DNA of 64,000 bases from Lagopus muta (GCF_023343835.1 NC_064440.1:35099537-35163536); one strand, 5' to 3'; positions 9,811 to 22,016 are shown, counted from the first letter of the stretch. Notes: generated by a model not told the origin, from the sequence alone. Translations and numbers: made by a program.

Positions 9811-10675
9811 GCCATGAATGGAGGCAGTGCCTGAGCCAGCAGCCACTGTCAGTGCCCAGCGGTTAACATCATGTGAATGCTGAGCTCCCTGCCTTCACAT
9901 CTGTTCAGCTTGTTGGTACAACACTTGTCACAGAAATCTGAGCTTTGCATAATTTTGTACCACTATAAGCAAAAAGTAAAGATTGATAGGCAGCAGGTTG
10001 ATAAGGCTTATCTTCAGATTTGTTTCTATACGGCAGCAGTTATCAAAGTGAAAGCCTTTGGTCTACAGTAGAAAATGCAATGCAAATATAGCAATAACTT
10101 CTGCTGTTGCAACACCACAGTGGTGTGAAACAGTGAATAAATGACCACATCTGCACTTTTTACAAAGTTTACTATCTCAAGGCTCACTAGGGAGATTTGA
10201 ATAAGTCACGGAGGAAGAGTAGATAGCTAGAAACGTAAAGTCATCTTTTCCAAATCATCCTCTCATGTGCCATCCTACACTGCTTCTTACAGAAATTCAG
10301 AGTCAAAGCAGCTCTCTTTATTGTGTTTGATTGCATACACTACCGAGTGCTGGGGTACTCATCCACAAAATCATTCTCTGCGGCACACCATGAGCGTTGG
10401 GCTTTATACACGGAGATAGTTTCTGTCCTTTGCATCCTTTGTCCATCCAGGTCTCCTGCAACTAATCAGTATTCCACAACTATTGTGGGTATTTAATCTT
10501 CTGACATACAACTACTCTGTCATTTATCTAAATACAGCATGTGTGCCACGAGTGTGTAATTTTTTGCTGACGTGGTTAGGCCAAGCTAAGCTATCCCAAC
10601 ACAACTGTGCAGTTTAGACATCTTCATTGAAGCTTTTCCTGGCAGAAATCCTTGAGGTGATTCTAGTGCAGAAGG

Positions 10676-11025
10676 CTAAGTACATCTGTAAGTCCTGAGC
10701 ATGGAAGGACTGGGATGAAGGGTGGCTTTGTAGTCTAAGCTACACTGAAGACCACACATGAAATAAACTGAATAGAGAAATTTAGCAACGACTGGTCCAC
10801 AGGGAAACAGGGGATTCATCATGACGGCATCAAATTTGTAATCCTGGAGATAGTTCATTAACTTTTCATTGCGTAAGAGGTACTGACAAGCAAATGAGAA
10901 CACATTGGTCAGTTCTGATACATGACTGAGTGAAAACATAACTATTTCTCAAAGGGTCGGGTCAAGAAAACGTATTTCACCAATGAAGCGAACAAGCTCA
11001 GCGTGTATCTGGTCTTTCCACTTAA
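10676..11025 (-). pseudogene. UGT1A first-exon remnant (middle part), copy 2
   Basis: Module M relic with the same extent and lesions as the 591-940 copy. The minus frame retains the YKFDAVMMNPLFPCG and LHPSPS stretches and lacks the signal peptide and donor. Confidence 0.8.
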
Positions 11026-11784
11026 GTGCATGGGGCTGCTGGCAGGAGAAGAGAACTTCTCATTTCTACCAAACAGTACATGAAAGCAAAAAGCAGTTGT
11101 ATCTCATTTTGTAACTTGATCTGTAATCTTTAGCTCTATAAAATGTTTCAGCTTTGCCTCCTCCCTCCGCTTTTGCTAGGAAAAGCGTCCAGAGTTCACA
11201 TACCAAGCTGGCAGCAGTAAACAGGAGCCCGCAAGCCTAGCCGTGGTGTCACCAAAGTTTGAGCAACATATTAACCAAAGCTTTTTTACATCAGCCACGA
11301 CAAAGCAGAATAAGCTGTCCTTGTTTATGAGGGATCATAGGAGTTCATAAGAGAGCGGCTCAGGACAAACTTCTTTGTGAAAGAAACGATGCATCAGAAA
11401 AGGCAGTCCTTGATCAAGGGGGCACGTTAGAGTTAGAAAATTGGAGGTTTGGGCCAAAATGTTTTGAGATTTCTTGAAAATAGCTACTTTTGAACAAAGT
11501 TAAGAAGACCTAGCTGTGGTATGAGACAGTGGGAATATTCCACTTCTGTCCTCTGATTACTAGAAGAAATGGAGGACAAAGCTTTTGAGCTGCTTCTGCA
11601 GGTGCTGTGCTAAGACTTTTGAGGAGAAAAACAAAACAAAACAAAACAACAGCATAAAATCACGATCTTGGAAGTCCTGTTCTCTGTCACACTCTGCAGT
11701 AGCCTGCAACTGCATTAGACGGATCAACAGTTATGGTGGAGTCAAACTTTTCTTGATAGCACTCATGGCCTAAGGTCAAGTAAT

Positions 11785-11879
11785 GGCTGCAAATGGCAGT
11801 TGGAGAGATTCAGCAGGGGGGTTGGACTAAACGACCTGTAAGGATCCCTTCCAACTCAAGCAATTCTATAATTCTACTG
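11785..11879 (+). mobile_element. CR1 LINE 3' end, short fragment (module M copy 2)
   Basis: Same CR1 tail as at 1700-1794, carried along by the module duplication. Confidence 0.83.
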
Positions 11880-12597
11880 AGATTTGGAAGATGTTTCAGT
11901 GCTTTTTACCCCTGAGGTGTAGACAGTCTGCCTGTATAACACCATGGCTGACTTGATCTAATGTTGAGGAGTTCCACCCTGAGGACTTGCTTAGACATCC
12001 AGCTCAGATTGATTTGAGTGGGATTGAAGTGCTTAAACACTCCGGAGAAACTGGGCTGAAGCTGTAGCAACTAACACAGTGGACAGACAGGGAATACTAA
12101 GTGGATAAGTGAGTGAATGACTGAGGGTCTGTTTCACAGCAGATAGGAAGAACGTGCAAAAGCACATGAAAACTTTCAAGATAAACCTAGAAGAGTGGCT
12201 GTCTACAGTTTGTGCTTCAAAGAGGGGCCTCACCAACCTGATCTCATCAAGCAGATTTCACAGAAAGGGAAAAGGTGAAGGACAAAAGTCTGCAGATTTA
12301 CCAAAGCTCTCTAGCTGGAATGTTAAGTGTAAAGTGAATCTTCATACGTCACTCTCTAGACAGCAAGAAGAATTCTGATACCCAGGGAACTGGCAAATTT
12401 GAGGTATGGTCAATTCTATGTGGTCATTCAGCCCTGCTGACATTTCTGCCAAACATGTATCTATCTGCACAGGAAACACTAATAACTAACAATCTAACAC
12501 TAATAACATAATAACATTTTTTGCAAACGGAAAGATGGAGCTGCACACACAGAAAAAAAAAGAAGCAAAGAAGAATTAAAAGAAGAGAATGACCCAC

Positions 12598-13458
12598 CTG
12601 GGAGAGCTGCTTGTGAGCACAGTTTATTCCTCCAACTGCAATCATGTTGGGCATCAATGGTCTTGGATATTCTAGCACAAAGTCATACCTCAGAAGCCAT
12701 ACGGAAGCCTTGCCTAAGAGATCACGTGCAGTCACATCTTGCTGAAGGAACTCAGAAGCCAGTTTTTCATATGGTTTAAAAAGAAAGTCACAAAGAAAAA
12801 GATTGGAGGTGTCAAAGATGACATTCTTCACACGCTGGAGGAAGTTCATGTGATCTGTAAGGTCTGAAAATAGCCTGGGGACATAAGAAGGGGGATTGGG
12901 ACACTGGGTGGCCTCAAAATCTAATCCACATGGTATTAACATCATGAAATACACAGAAGGGATGGAAAGATGCTCAGCCAGTATTGCTCCACAAAGGAAC
13001 ACAGGGTCCGTTAAGAGAGCATCAAAGTTACTCTCCTTGAGATATCTGATAAGTTCTGCGTTGTACAGTAACTGTTCACAGGATAGGAAACCTAAATCCA
13101 ACCCTTTTTTCATATTTTCACGTAATCTAAAAAATCTTTCCAGAAATGATCCTTCTTCAAATGAATTCGTTATAAATCTGTGGAAATTGTCATCCATCTC
13201 TTCCTGTGGGAAGGTAACTGGGTAGGTTTTCACAGTAACATTCCCTGATGGCTTTACATTTATATTGGCTTCAGGTGCAACAACGACCACTTCATGTCCT
13301 TTCTGCTTCAGAATTTCTAACATTTCCAGCACGCTGAAAAAGGGACTGCCATCCACAAACACCACCAGCAGCTTCCCACCTGCAGCCAAGCTGAGCACGG
13401 ACAGCAGCAGAAGCAGCGACACTGAGACTTGTGGATGAGAAGGAAGCAGCAGGGCCAT
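12598..13458 (-). CDS. UGT1A: UGT1A alternative first exon (Pro39 type)
   Basis: 287 codons from the ATG at 13458 (MALLLPSHPQVSVSLL) to the donor CAG|GTGGGT at 12598/12597. The signal peptide is standard. The catalytic region reads VFVDGSPFF, so Pro39 replaces His. Asp151 is kept in a TDPVFLCGAIL context, closely matching the equivalent stretch of human UGT1A4 (TDPVNLCGAVL). The core EANINVKPSGN...PQEEMDDNFHRF is shared with exons 25863 and 36509. It is the segmental-duplication partner of 25863-26723, with roughly ten amino-acid differences (for example PFF against PWF, and MML against MIG near residue 178) plus several silent ones. Its upstream region has the CAGTAACGTG-type proximal promoter instead of the TATA-like one. 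Confidence 0.94.
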
Positions 13459-13594
13459 TCCTGCAGAAATGTGGCAGAGCTGCACTGCAAGAAAACTCCG
13501 GGCAGCTCTGAAGCAACAGCAACAGCCCTGTGCTCTTTCAGCTGTCTGCTCTATGCCGTAGATTGTGATCCTTCAGTAACGTGACTGCTGTGTG

Positions 13595-13607
13595 GTAAAT
13601 GTTTAAT
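13595..13607. promoter_or_regulatory. HNF1-like site upstream of exon 12598-13458
   Basis: GTAAATGTTTAAT, 10 of 12 informative positions of the HNF1 consensus, 137 bp upstream of the ATG. Confidence 0.42.
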
Positions 13608-14127
13608 CACTGGTTAGATTAAAGGCTGGATGCCAGCACTAGAGTTCAACCAAGTCCATGGGTGGGTGGTGCCACTGCTCCCACCAGCTACGCCCCATCT
13701 GTTCCTTTTAGAGGAGGAGTGGTGTGTGACCCTGGAAGGAAGCAGGAATAGGTCCATGTGGCTCTGTGCTTCTAACTGCCTCCCTCAGGGTGAAACTTTT
13801 GCATCCACAGGAGATCTGTCATGCCCACATCACCACTGCGCCTAGCAGCAGCTGCTCTCTCTTCTCTGGACATGGCCTCTTCTCTGAACATTCATCTCTA
13901 GAAGGCCTATAGGCCAACACTGGATGTGAAAGAGAAGTTCAAGAGTCTGTCTGGAATGAGGAGGCTGATGATGACTGAAGCACCATCCCAGCTTCATCTT
14001 CAGGACACATCATCATCCACACAATGAGGTACTTCCAGTGCAGCACCACAGAGAGAGAGGACTTACCTTTCCCTCCTCTCCCCTCATCTGATTGAAGGCG
14101 TTACCGCAGTCTAACAGTAATATGAAA

Positions 14128-14345
14128 ATATTGAATGGTTGTGTTGGAAGGGACTTTAAAGCCCACCCTGTTCCAACCCCTGGTCACACACAGGGTTTCC
14201 ACTCTCCAGATCAGATTTTCCAGAGCACTATTCAGAGTGGCCTTCAAGAACTGCAGGGATTGTGCATCCTCTGTTACGCTGGGCAGCATGTTCTAGAGCA
14301 TGGCCCCGTTCTGTTATCACACGGTCATTGCCTAGGAAAGTGGTA
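14128..14345 (-). mobile_element. CR1 LINE 3' fragment (minus orientation)
   Basis: The plus strand reads GAATGGTTGTGTTGGAAGGG and then CTTTAAAGCCCACC, followed by about 190 bp of CR1 tail up to CACGGTCATTGCC. It lies on the intron side of exon 14401-15252. A close copy at 32446-32665 lies beside a stub of the same exon type, so element and exon duplicated together. Confidence 0.78.
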
Positions 14346-14400
14346 GAAGCTAACAATGCAGCCATAGGAAAGTAAGGGGGAAAATAAAAAGGTAACTAAC

Positions 14401-15252
14401 CTTTGATAGCAGTTTTTCCCGAGTACAGGTTATGCCTCCGATCAAGACCATGTTAGGCATTACAGGCCTGGGATACTCAAACACAAAGTCATACTTCATA
14501 AGCCAAATAGATGCATGGCTTAAAAGTTCAAGCAGTGTTGCCTCCTGCTGCAGGAACTCTTTGATCAAGTGATCGTACGGTGAATAAAGAAATGTACAGG
14601 TTAGGGTACTGCTCAGGCTAACTAGGAGATTGCCGAGGCGCTGGAAGAACCCCATGCGATCCGTGTACTGTGTGAAGAACCTGGGAATGTAAGAGGGAGG
14701 ATTTGGGCAGAGGGTAGCATGGAAGTCCAGGCTGCACGGCAGTCCCCGTACGAGGTACACAGAAGGTATGGAGAGATGTTCAGCCACTATCTGTCCACAG
14801 GGAAAAAAAGGATCCATAAAGACACCGTCAAACATGCTTTCTTCAAGGTATTTCATCAGCTCTTTCTTGGAAAGAAGCCTCTTGCAGGAATCATGAAACA
14901 CTGCTGTAATATTTGCTATCTTTGAGAATTTTTCCAAGAAAGGTTGAGGTAGGAAACTCTTATAGCCAAGCTTTTTAAATTCTGCCTCCACCAACTCCCT
15001 GGTGTAGGACACGGGGTATGTTTTCATGGTATAATGCATCGACGCACCTATTCGCAAACTTATCTCTGGAGCAATGACCACAATTTCGTGTCCTCTGTGT
15101 CGGAGCCGCTCCACAACCTGGCGCATGCTGAGCCAGTGACTGCCATCAATAGGGATAACCAAAAGCTTCCCACCTTCAGAAGAGGTCCTCAGGAGTAGGA
15201 AAATCACAGCCCAGGAGGCAAGAAAACGAAATCCTGGATGCAAAGAGGCCAT
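14401..15252 (-). CDS. UGT1A: UGT1A alternative first exon (His39 type, divergent)
   Basis: 284 codons from the ATG at 15252 (MASLHPGFRF; GAA before and G after the ATG). An in-frame ATG at 15339 would add 29 residues in front of the hydrophobic signal segment, so the downstream start is preferred. The catalytic DGSHWLSM is intact (His39). The aspartate motif reads MDPFFPCG. The exon ends KLLSK with donor AAG|GTTAGT. The sequence differs clearly from the MALLLPSHP group, including the signal peptide and the 5' flank. It sits between the two halves of the large segmental duplication and has only a 28-codon relic elsewhere (32718-32801). Confidence 0.93.
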
Positions 15253-15550
15253 TTCCCTTCTGTAGAATGTCCGCAAGACTTTATGTGGATGCAGAGATCC
15301 CGAAAGCAAGAAAGAATGACTTGTACTTTGCTCTTCCATCTTTGCTAAGGTAAATGGTTAATTCCTAATGGTCCGTAAGCAGAAATATGGGTAATTTTTA
15401 ACTTTAAGTGAAGGTTGAATTTATGATTTGCACACACAGAGAAGGCTTTGGACAAATGAGATATAGTTGAGCGTTGGTGTCAACATTGAAGCATTCAAGC
15501 GCTCGAGGGACAGCAGTGGGCAATGTGCTTACGTGAAACACTGAACAAAG
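15253..15550. other. 5' flank of exon 14401-15252
   Basis: Upstream region of the exon, unrelated to the 5' flanks of the MALLLPSHP-type exons. No confident TATA or HNF1 match is seen. Around 15546-15551 it joins module M copy 3 at the GCCATGAATGG boundary. Confidence 0.5.
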
Positions 15551-16414
15551 CCATGAATGGAGGCAGTGCCTGAGCCAGCAGCCACTGTCAGTGCCCTGCG
15601 GTTAACATCATGTGAATGCTGAGCTCCCTGCCTTCACATCTGTTCAGCTTGTTGGTACAACACTTGTCACAGAAATCTGAGCTTTGCATAATTTTGTACC
15701 ACTATAAGCAAAAAGTAAAGATTGATAGGCAGCAGGTTGATAAGGCTTATCTTCAGATTTGTTTCTATACGGCAGCAGTTATCAAAGTGAAAGCCTTTGG
15801 TCTACAGTAGAAAATGCAATGCAAATATAGCAATAACTTCTGCTGTTGCAACACCACAGTGGTGTGAAACAGTGAATAAATGACCACATCTGCACTTTTT
15901 ACAAAGTTTACTATCTCAAGGCTCACTAGGGAGATTTGAATAAGTCACGGAGGAAGAGTAGATAGCTAGAAACGTAAAGTCATCTTTTCCAAATCATCCT
16001 CTCATGTGCCATCCTACACTGCTTCTTACAGAAATTCAGAGTCAAAGCAGCTCTCTTTATTGTGTTTGATTGCATACACTACCGAGTGCTGGGGTACTCA
16101 TCCACAAAATCATTCTCTGCGGCACACCATGAGCGTTGGGCTTTATACACGGAGATAGTTTCTGTCCTTTGCATCCTTTGTCCATCCAGGTCTCCTGCAA
16201 CTAATCAGTATTCCACAACTATTGTGGGTATTTAATCTTCTGACATACAACTACTCTGTCATTTATCTAAATACAGCATGTGTGCCACGAGTGTGTAATT
16301 TTTTGGTGACGTGGTTAGGCCAAGCTAAGCTATCCCGACACAACTGTGCAGTTTAGACATCTTCATTGAAGCTTTTCCTGGCAGAAATCCTTGAGGTGAT
16401 TCTAGTGCAGAAGG

Positions 16415-16764
16415 CTAAGTACATCTGTAAGTCCTGAGCATGGAAGGACTGGGATGAAGGGTGGCTTTGTAGTCTAAGCTACACTGAAGACCACACATGA
16501 AATAAACTGAATAGAGAAATTTAGCAACGACTGGTCCACAGGGAAACAGGGGATTCATCATGACGGCATCAAATTTGTAATCCTGAAGATAGTTCATTAA
16601 CTTTTCATTGCGTAAGAGGTACTGACAAGCAAATGAGAACACATTGGTCAGTTCTGATACATGACTGAGTGAAAACATAACTATTTCTCAAAGGGTCAGG
16701 TCAAGAAAACGTATTTCACCAATGAAGCGAACAAGCTCAGCGTGTATCTGGTCTTTCCACTTAA
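16415..16764 (-). pseudogene. UGT1A first-exon remnant (middle part), copy 3
   Basis: Same module M relic as at 591-940. The minus frame retains the KFDAVMMNPLFPCG stretch. Not a functional exon. Confidence 0.8.
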
Positions 16765-17518
16765 GTGCATGGGGCTGCTGGCAGGAGAAGAGAACTTCTC
16801 ATTTCTACCAAACAGTACATGAAAGCAAAAAGCAGTTGTATCTCATTTTGTAACTTGATCTGTAATCTTTAGCTCTATAAAATGTTTCAGCTTTGCCTCC
16901 TCCCTCCGCTTTTGCTAGGAAAAGCGTCCAGAGTTCACATACCAAGCTGGCAGCAGTAAACAGGAGCCCGCAAGCCTAGCCGTGGTGTCACCAAAGTTTG
17001 AGCAACATATTAACCAAAGCTTTTTTACATCAGCCACGACAAAGCAGAATAAGCTGTCCTTGTTTACGAGGGATCATAGGAGTTCATAAGAGAGCGGCTC
17101 AGGACAAACTTCTTTGTGAAAGAAACGATGCATCAGAAAAGGCAGTCCTTGATCAAGGGGGCACGTTAGAGTTAGAAAATTGGAGGTTTGGGCCAAAATG
17201 TTTTGAGATTTCTTGAAAATAGCTACTTTCAAACAAAGTTAAGAAGACCTAGCTGTGGTATGAGACAGTGGGAATATTCCACTTCTGTCCTCTGATTAAT
17301 AGAAGAAAGGGAGCACAAAGCTTTTGAGCTGCTTCTGCAGGTGCTGTGCTAAGACTTTTGAGGAGAAAAACAAAACAAAACAACAGCATAAAATCACGAT
17401 CTTGGAAGTCCTGTTCTCTGTCACACTCTGCAGTAGCCTGCAACTGCTTTAGACGGATCAACAGTTATGGTGGACTCAAACTTTTCTTGATAGCACTCAT
17501 GGCCTAAGGTCAAGTAAT

Positions 17519-17613
17519 GGCTGCAAATGGCAGTTGGAGAGATTCAGCAGGGGGGTTGGACTAAACGACCTGTAAGGATCCCTTCCAACTCAAGCAATTC
17601 TATAATTCTACTG
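17519..17613 (+). mobile_element. CR1 LINE 3' end, short fragment (module M copy 3)
   Basis: Same CR1 tail as in the other three module M copies. Confidence 0.83.
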
Positions 17614-19563
17614 AGATTTGGAAGATGTTTCAGTGCTTTTTACCCCTGAGGTGTAGACAGTCTGCCTGTATAACACCATGGCTGACTTGATCTAATGTTG
17701 AGGAGTTCCACCCTGAGGACTTGCTTAGACATCCAGATCTGGTTGATTTGAGTGGGATTGAAGTGCTTAAACACTCCGGAGAAACTGGGCTGAAGCTGTA
17801 GCAACTAACACAGTGGACAGACAGGGAATACTAAGTGGATAAGTGAGTGAATGACTGAGGGTCTGTTTCACAGCAGATAGGAAGAACGTGCAAAAGCACA
17901 TGAAAACTTTCAAGATAAACCTAGAAGAGTGGCTGTCTACAGTTTGTGCTTCAAAGAGGGGCCTCACCAACCTGATCTCATCAAGCAGATTTCACAGAAA
18001 GGGAAAAGGTGAAGGACAAAAGTCTGCAGATTTACCAAAGCTCTCTAGCTGGAATGTTAAGTGTAAAGTGAATCTTCATACGTCACTCTCTAGACAGCAA
18101 GAAGAATTCTGACACCCAGGGAACTGGCAAATTTGAGGTATGGTCAATTCTACGTGGTCTTTCAGCCCTGCTGACATTTCTGCCAAACATGTATCTATCT
18201 GCACAGGAAACACTAATAACTAACAATCTAACACTAATAACATAATGCAGTAAAGCAACATAGAAGAGATTAAGCAAACAAACAAACAAGCAAGCAGAAA
18301 CAGATAAAACCTTAAGGCTAACAGCACGTGCATAACAGTGTAAAGGTTGTGCCACTGGATTGTAAGCAACACACAAACACCTTGCAACAGATTCAAGCTT
18401 ACTTGAGTCAAGAGGTTGAAGTCCACTGGCAGAACAGTAAGTTCAGCCTCTTGCAAAGGTGAAGGAAAAAAAGAGATATCTCCCTGGAGAAAATAATGCT
18501 GAAGTACAGAGTTGAGTGTCAAGCCTGTACACTGGCAAGAGCACAGTAAGTACCCCCATTTGGAGGAATCAGCGAATACCTATTCATAATTCTACCAATT
18601 CCAGCAGTCACTATGTCTCTCTCATTAACCATCCTTTTAAAGTTCATTTATAGGTTTTGTGTGCAAAAAAACCCCAACATCCTGCTGGTGTTGATCCTGG
18701 TGAGGTTTTTGGTGTGTGGTACGAAACACTACTCTCCTTTGTTTGTTTAAGCTTGCTGCTTCCTCATTAGGGTGTTTGTTATCGGTCAGGTAGTGGAAGA
18801 AACAGTGCATATCAGTTCCCCTTTCACCTTCTCTACTCTTTCTGGGATTTCGAGACCGCTGTCACAGATTCTGTCGTAGCTCTCTGTAAAAGTTCAACCA
18901 CAGTTTATTCCATCTCTGCTTTTCTAGACTGACTGCCTAGTGTGAGCCCTCTTCAAAATGCTTCAGTTTTGTTATGTGCATCTTCCTTAAAAAGAAAGAG
19001 GCAGGGATGTAGAGAAAATCTGCAATGACAAAACGGATCAGAGGGTGAACAAAGATCTCCTCAAACAAAACTCTCACGCAGAAGATGCTTAGAAACAGCG
19101 AACATCGCATCAACAGCCCTGAGTGAAGAAGCCGTGAGAAACCTGCTCTAGTTTCAAAGCTGTCTTTTAGCAGAGAGTACACGACTAATGAAGAGTTACC
19201 CAGAGCCAATTGCATCTGAAAGACTTTCTTCAATTCTTACTGAGATATTCAGATGTCTTCATTGAAACAATCCTGGCACCTCTTGGCAAAGAAAAAGCAG
19301 CCTGAAATGCTTGGAGGTGGGGGTGGATTTGGGAAGGACTGTGCTTCAGACACACATCAAGCATCAGAAGAATACTAGCAGCCCTTACACACACACAGCT
19401 GAAGGAGAATTTTGATGACAGTTCCCTGTGAGACATGCGACAGCCTGAAGAGTTGGACTTCAGAATACCCAATATCCTTTATGGCCGGTGCACATGCCAT
19501 GCTTTTTTGTTACACAACAAACTAGACCTGTTGGCATGAGAGGAGGGGAAATAGATTAAAAAA

Positions 19564-19829
19564 AAACCCACTACTGGAGAGCATCCACAGGAGGGCAAGG
19601 AAGATGGGGAAGGGTCTGAAAAGCAAGAAACGTGGAGCAGCTGAGGTCCCTTGGTTTGTTCCACCCAGATGCTGAGGGGAGGCCCCTTGGTGGGCTGCAG
19701 CTTCTCACGGGGAGAGGAGGGGTAGAGCAGAGCTGTGCTCTCTGCTGACAGTGACAGACAGGGGACGGTCAGGTGCGGGGAGTAGAAGGCTGTGCCCCAG
19801 AGGGTGGTGGGCATGGAGCTGCTCCCACA
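19564..19829 (+). mobile_element. CR1 LINE fragment inside UGT1 pseudo-exon (copy 2)
   Basis: Duplicate of the fragment at 5540-5805, with the same junction to UGT1 exon sequence. Confidence 0.75.
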
Positions 19830-20254
19830 GGGTACTTGCTGCAAACAGATGGAACTGAAAGATGCTCTGACTGGCTCTTTGTTGTACAGTAATTGTTCAC
19901 AAGCAGACAGGAACATAGAACAACCATTTTTCAACCCATCCGCAGAGGGTCCTTCTGCAAATGCATCCTGACCAGTCCTCTGGAACATGTCATCCACCTC
20001 TTCCTGTGTGAAAGGGATTAGGTACTTTTTCATAATAAAATTGTGTGTTGGATTTATATATAAACTGACTTCAGGTGCTGCAGTGATTATTTCAAGTCCT
20101 TTCTAACTGAGTCCATGAAACACTTCCCTCACACTGAGCCAATGACTTCAATCTAGTGGGACCACCAGCAGCTTCCCACCTGCAGCCAAGCTGAGCACGG
20201 ACAGCAGCAGAAGCAGCGACACTGAGACTTGTGAGACTCTACTTTCCTCAGAAC
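19830..20254 (-). pseudogene. UGT1A first-exon pseudogene, copy 2 (CR1-interrupted)
   Basis: Duplicate of 5806-6230 (offset 14024) with the same missing start segment, the same broken catalytic region and the same CR1-replaced 3' third. The shared lesions show that inactivation came before the duplication. Confidence 0.88.
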
Positions 20255-20798
20255 CTGGTAGTCCCTTTCAATAATGGCTACAAAGTCCCACTACAGACCT
20301 TCACTGGAAGAGCAAAGAATTTTTCTTCTACTGAGAGCAGCCCTGGATGAAATTCTAGGTGAAAAACATTGAAAAATGCTTTGGCAGCTCTCGTGCCATT
20401 CACCGCGATCCACCATGCCACCATACCTCCTTCAGGCTCACAACATCGACGGCATCTCAGGTATCACATGGTCATTACCCAGGAATTTTTGACTGCGGTC
20501 TCCCTGTTATTTAAACACAGATGCTGCTTCCTAGCTTGAGTCTACTTGACACGTAATATTCCTGTAGAATTCTGCCTTTGGAAATACCCTCCTGTACAGC
20601 AGACAATTTCACGGACAAGGAAAGAAGTGGTAAGGCTGCAATGGTGTCCCAGCGCAGAAGCCTGCTGTGTGTTTCTCTATAAGTTCTTCACCCCATATTT
20701 GCCAAGTTGAATGATTATATCTGACTGTGATGCTTTTGACAGCCTCTCAGATTCTCAACTACCTGTCTATCACTTTCTGTGAGATCCTTATGGGAATT

Positions 20799-21232
20799 AA
20801 GTTACTCTGCTCGAGATATCTGATAAGTTCTTCATTGTACAGTAACTATTCACATTCTTTGGCAGTTGACTCAGACACTTTTTTCATATTTTCCAGTTCT
20901 CTAAAATATCTTTCCAGGAATGATCCTTCTTCAAATAGATCCTTTAAAAATGACTGCATAGTGCCAAACAGCCCTTCCACAGTGAACGGGACTGGGTAGG
21001 TTTTCAGAATAAAATTCTCCGATGGCTTTATGTTTAAACTGGCTTCAGGTGCAACAACGACTATTTCATGTCCTTTCTGCTTCAGGACTTCAAACATTTT
21101 CAGCACGCTGAAAAAGGGACTGCCATCCAGGGATACCACCAGCAGCTTCCCACCTGCAGCCAAGCTGAGCACGGACAGCAGCAGAAGCAGCGACAATGAG
21201 ACTTGTGGATGAGAAGGAAGCAGCAGGGCCAT
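20799..21232 (-). pseudogene. UGT1A first exon, 3'-truncated by deletion (Pro39 type)
   Basis: The duplicate of exon 7106-7966 keeps the ATG (21232), signal peptide, DGSPFF and about 143 codons. It then ends at a deletion joining AAGTTACTC at 20799-20807 to flanking sequence. The Asp151 motif, the rest of the acceptor-binding half and the splice donor are gone. A CAG to TAG change at CEQLL (about 20846-20848) also stops the frame after codon 128. Codons 108-120 differ sharply from the parent exon (YFRELENMKKVSES against FFSEQEKMKRLSES), while the flanking codons are essentially identical. Confidence 0.93.
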
Positions 21233-21368
21233 TCCTGCAGAAATGTGGCAGAGCTGCACTGCAAGAAAACTTCAGGCAGCTCTGAAACAACAGCAACAGC
21301 CCTGTGCTCTTTGAGCTGTCTGCTCTATGCCGTAGATTGTGATCCATTTATAATATAATTGCTGTGTG

Positions 21369-21381
21369 GTAAATATTTAAT
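21369..21381. promoter_or_regulatory. HNF1-like site upstream of truncated exon 20799-21232
   Basis: GTAAATATTTAAT, 137 bp upstream of the ATG. The promoter region of this broken exon is intact and nearly identical to that of 7106-7966, so it may still be transcribed. Confidence 0.38.
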
Positions 21382-21820
21382 CACTGGTTTGATAAAAGGC
21401 TGGATAGCCAGCACTGGAGTTCAACCAAGTCCATGGGTGGGTGGTGCCACTGCTCCCACCAGCTACGCCCCATCTGTTTCTTTTAGAGGAATAGTGATGT
21501 GTGACCCTGGAAGGAAGCAGGAATAGCTCCATGTGGCTCTGTGCTTCTAACCGCCTCCCTCGGGGTGAAACTTTTGCATCCACAGGAGATCTGTCATGCC
21601 CACATCAACACAGCACCTAGCAGCAGCTGCTTTCTGTCTGGAATGAGGAGGCTGATGAAGACTGAAGCACCATCCCAGGTTGGTTTGCAGGACGCATCAC
21701 CCACACAGTGAGGTGAGGTACTTCCTGTGCCTCAGAACAGTCCCTAAGCACAGAGGGAGGGCTCAGCTTTGCCCTCTCTTACCCACATCTGCTTGCAGGT
21801 CCCATCCTACACCCACAGAA

Positions 21821-22016
21821 CCGTAGAATCACAGAATGGTTGTGTTGGAAGGGACTGCAAATCTCACCCAGTGCTCTGGCATGGTATCCACTCAGTGGAT
21901 CATGTTGACCAAAGCTCTATTAAAAAATGATCTTCAGCAACTCTGCGGATGAGGCATCCTCAGGTTCTCTGGGCAGCACATTGCAGTGCCTGGCAGCAAT
22001 CTGACTAGAGAAGTCA
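21821..22016 (-). mobile_element. CR1 LINE 3' fragment (minus orientation)
   Basis: Duplicate of 8555-8750 within module N copy 2. Confidence 0.8.

Larger units (their letters stand above)
9811..12512. repeat. Module M, copy 2
   Basis: A full-length 2.7-kb module, offset by 10085 bp from copy 1 and nearly identical to it. It starts at the junction with the exon stub at 9810 and ends where sequence leading to exon 12598 begins. It carries the UGT1 remnant 10676-11025 and the CR1 tail 11785-11879. Confidence 0.92.
15551..18246. repeat. Module M, copy 3
   Basis: Aligned to copy 1 with an offset of 15824, then 15819 after a one-unit (5-bp) contraction of an AAAAC repeat near 17375. It continues into module N copy 2, as copy 1 continues into N copy 1. 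Confidence 0.92.
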
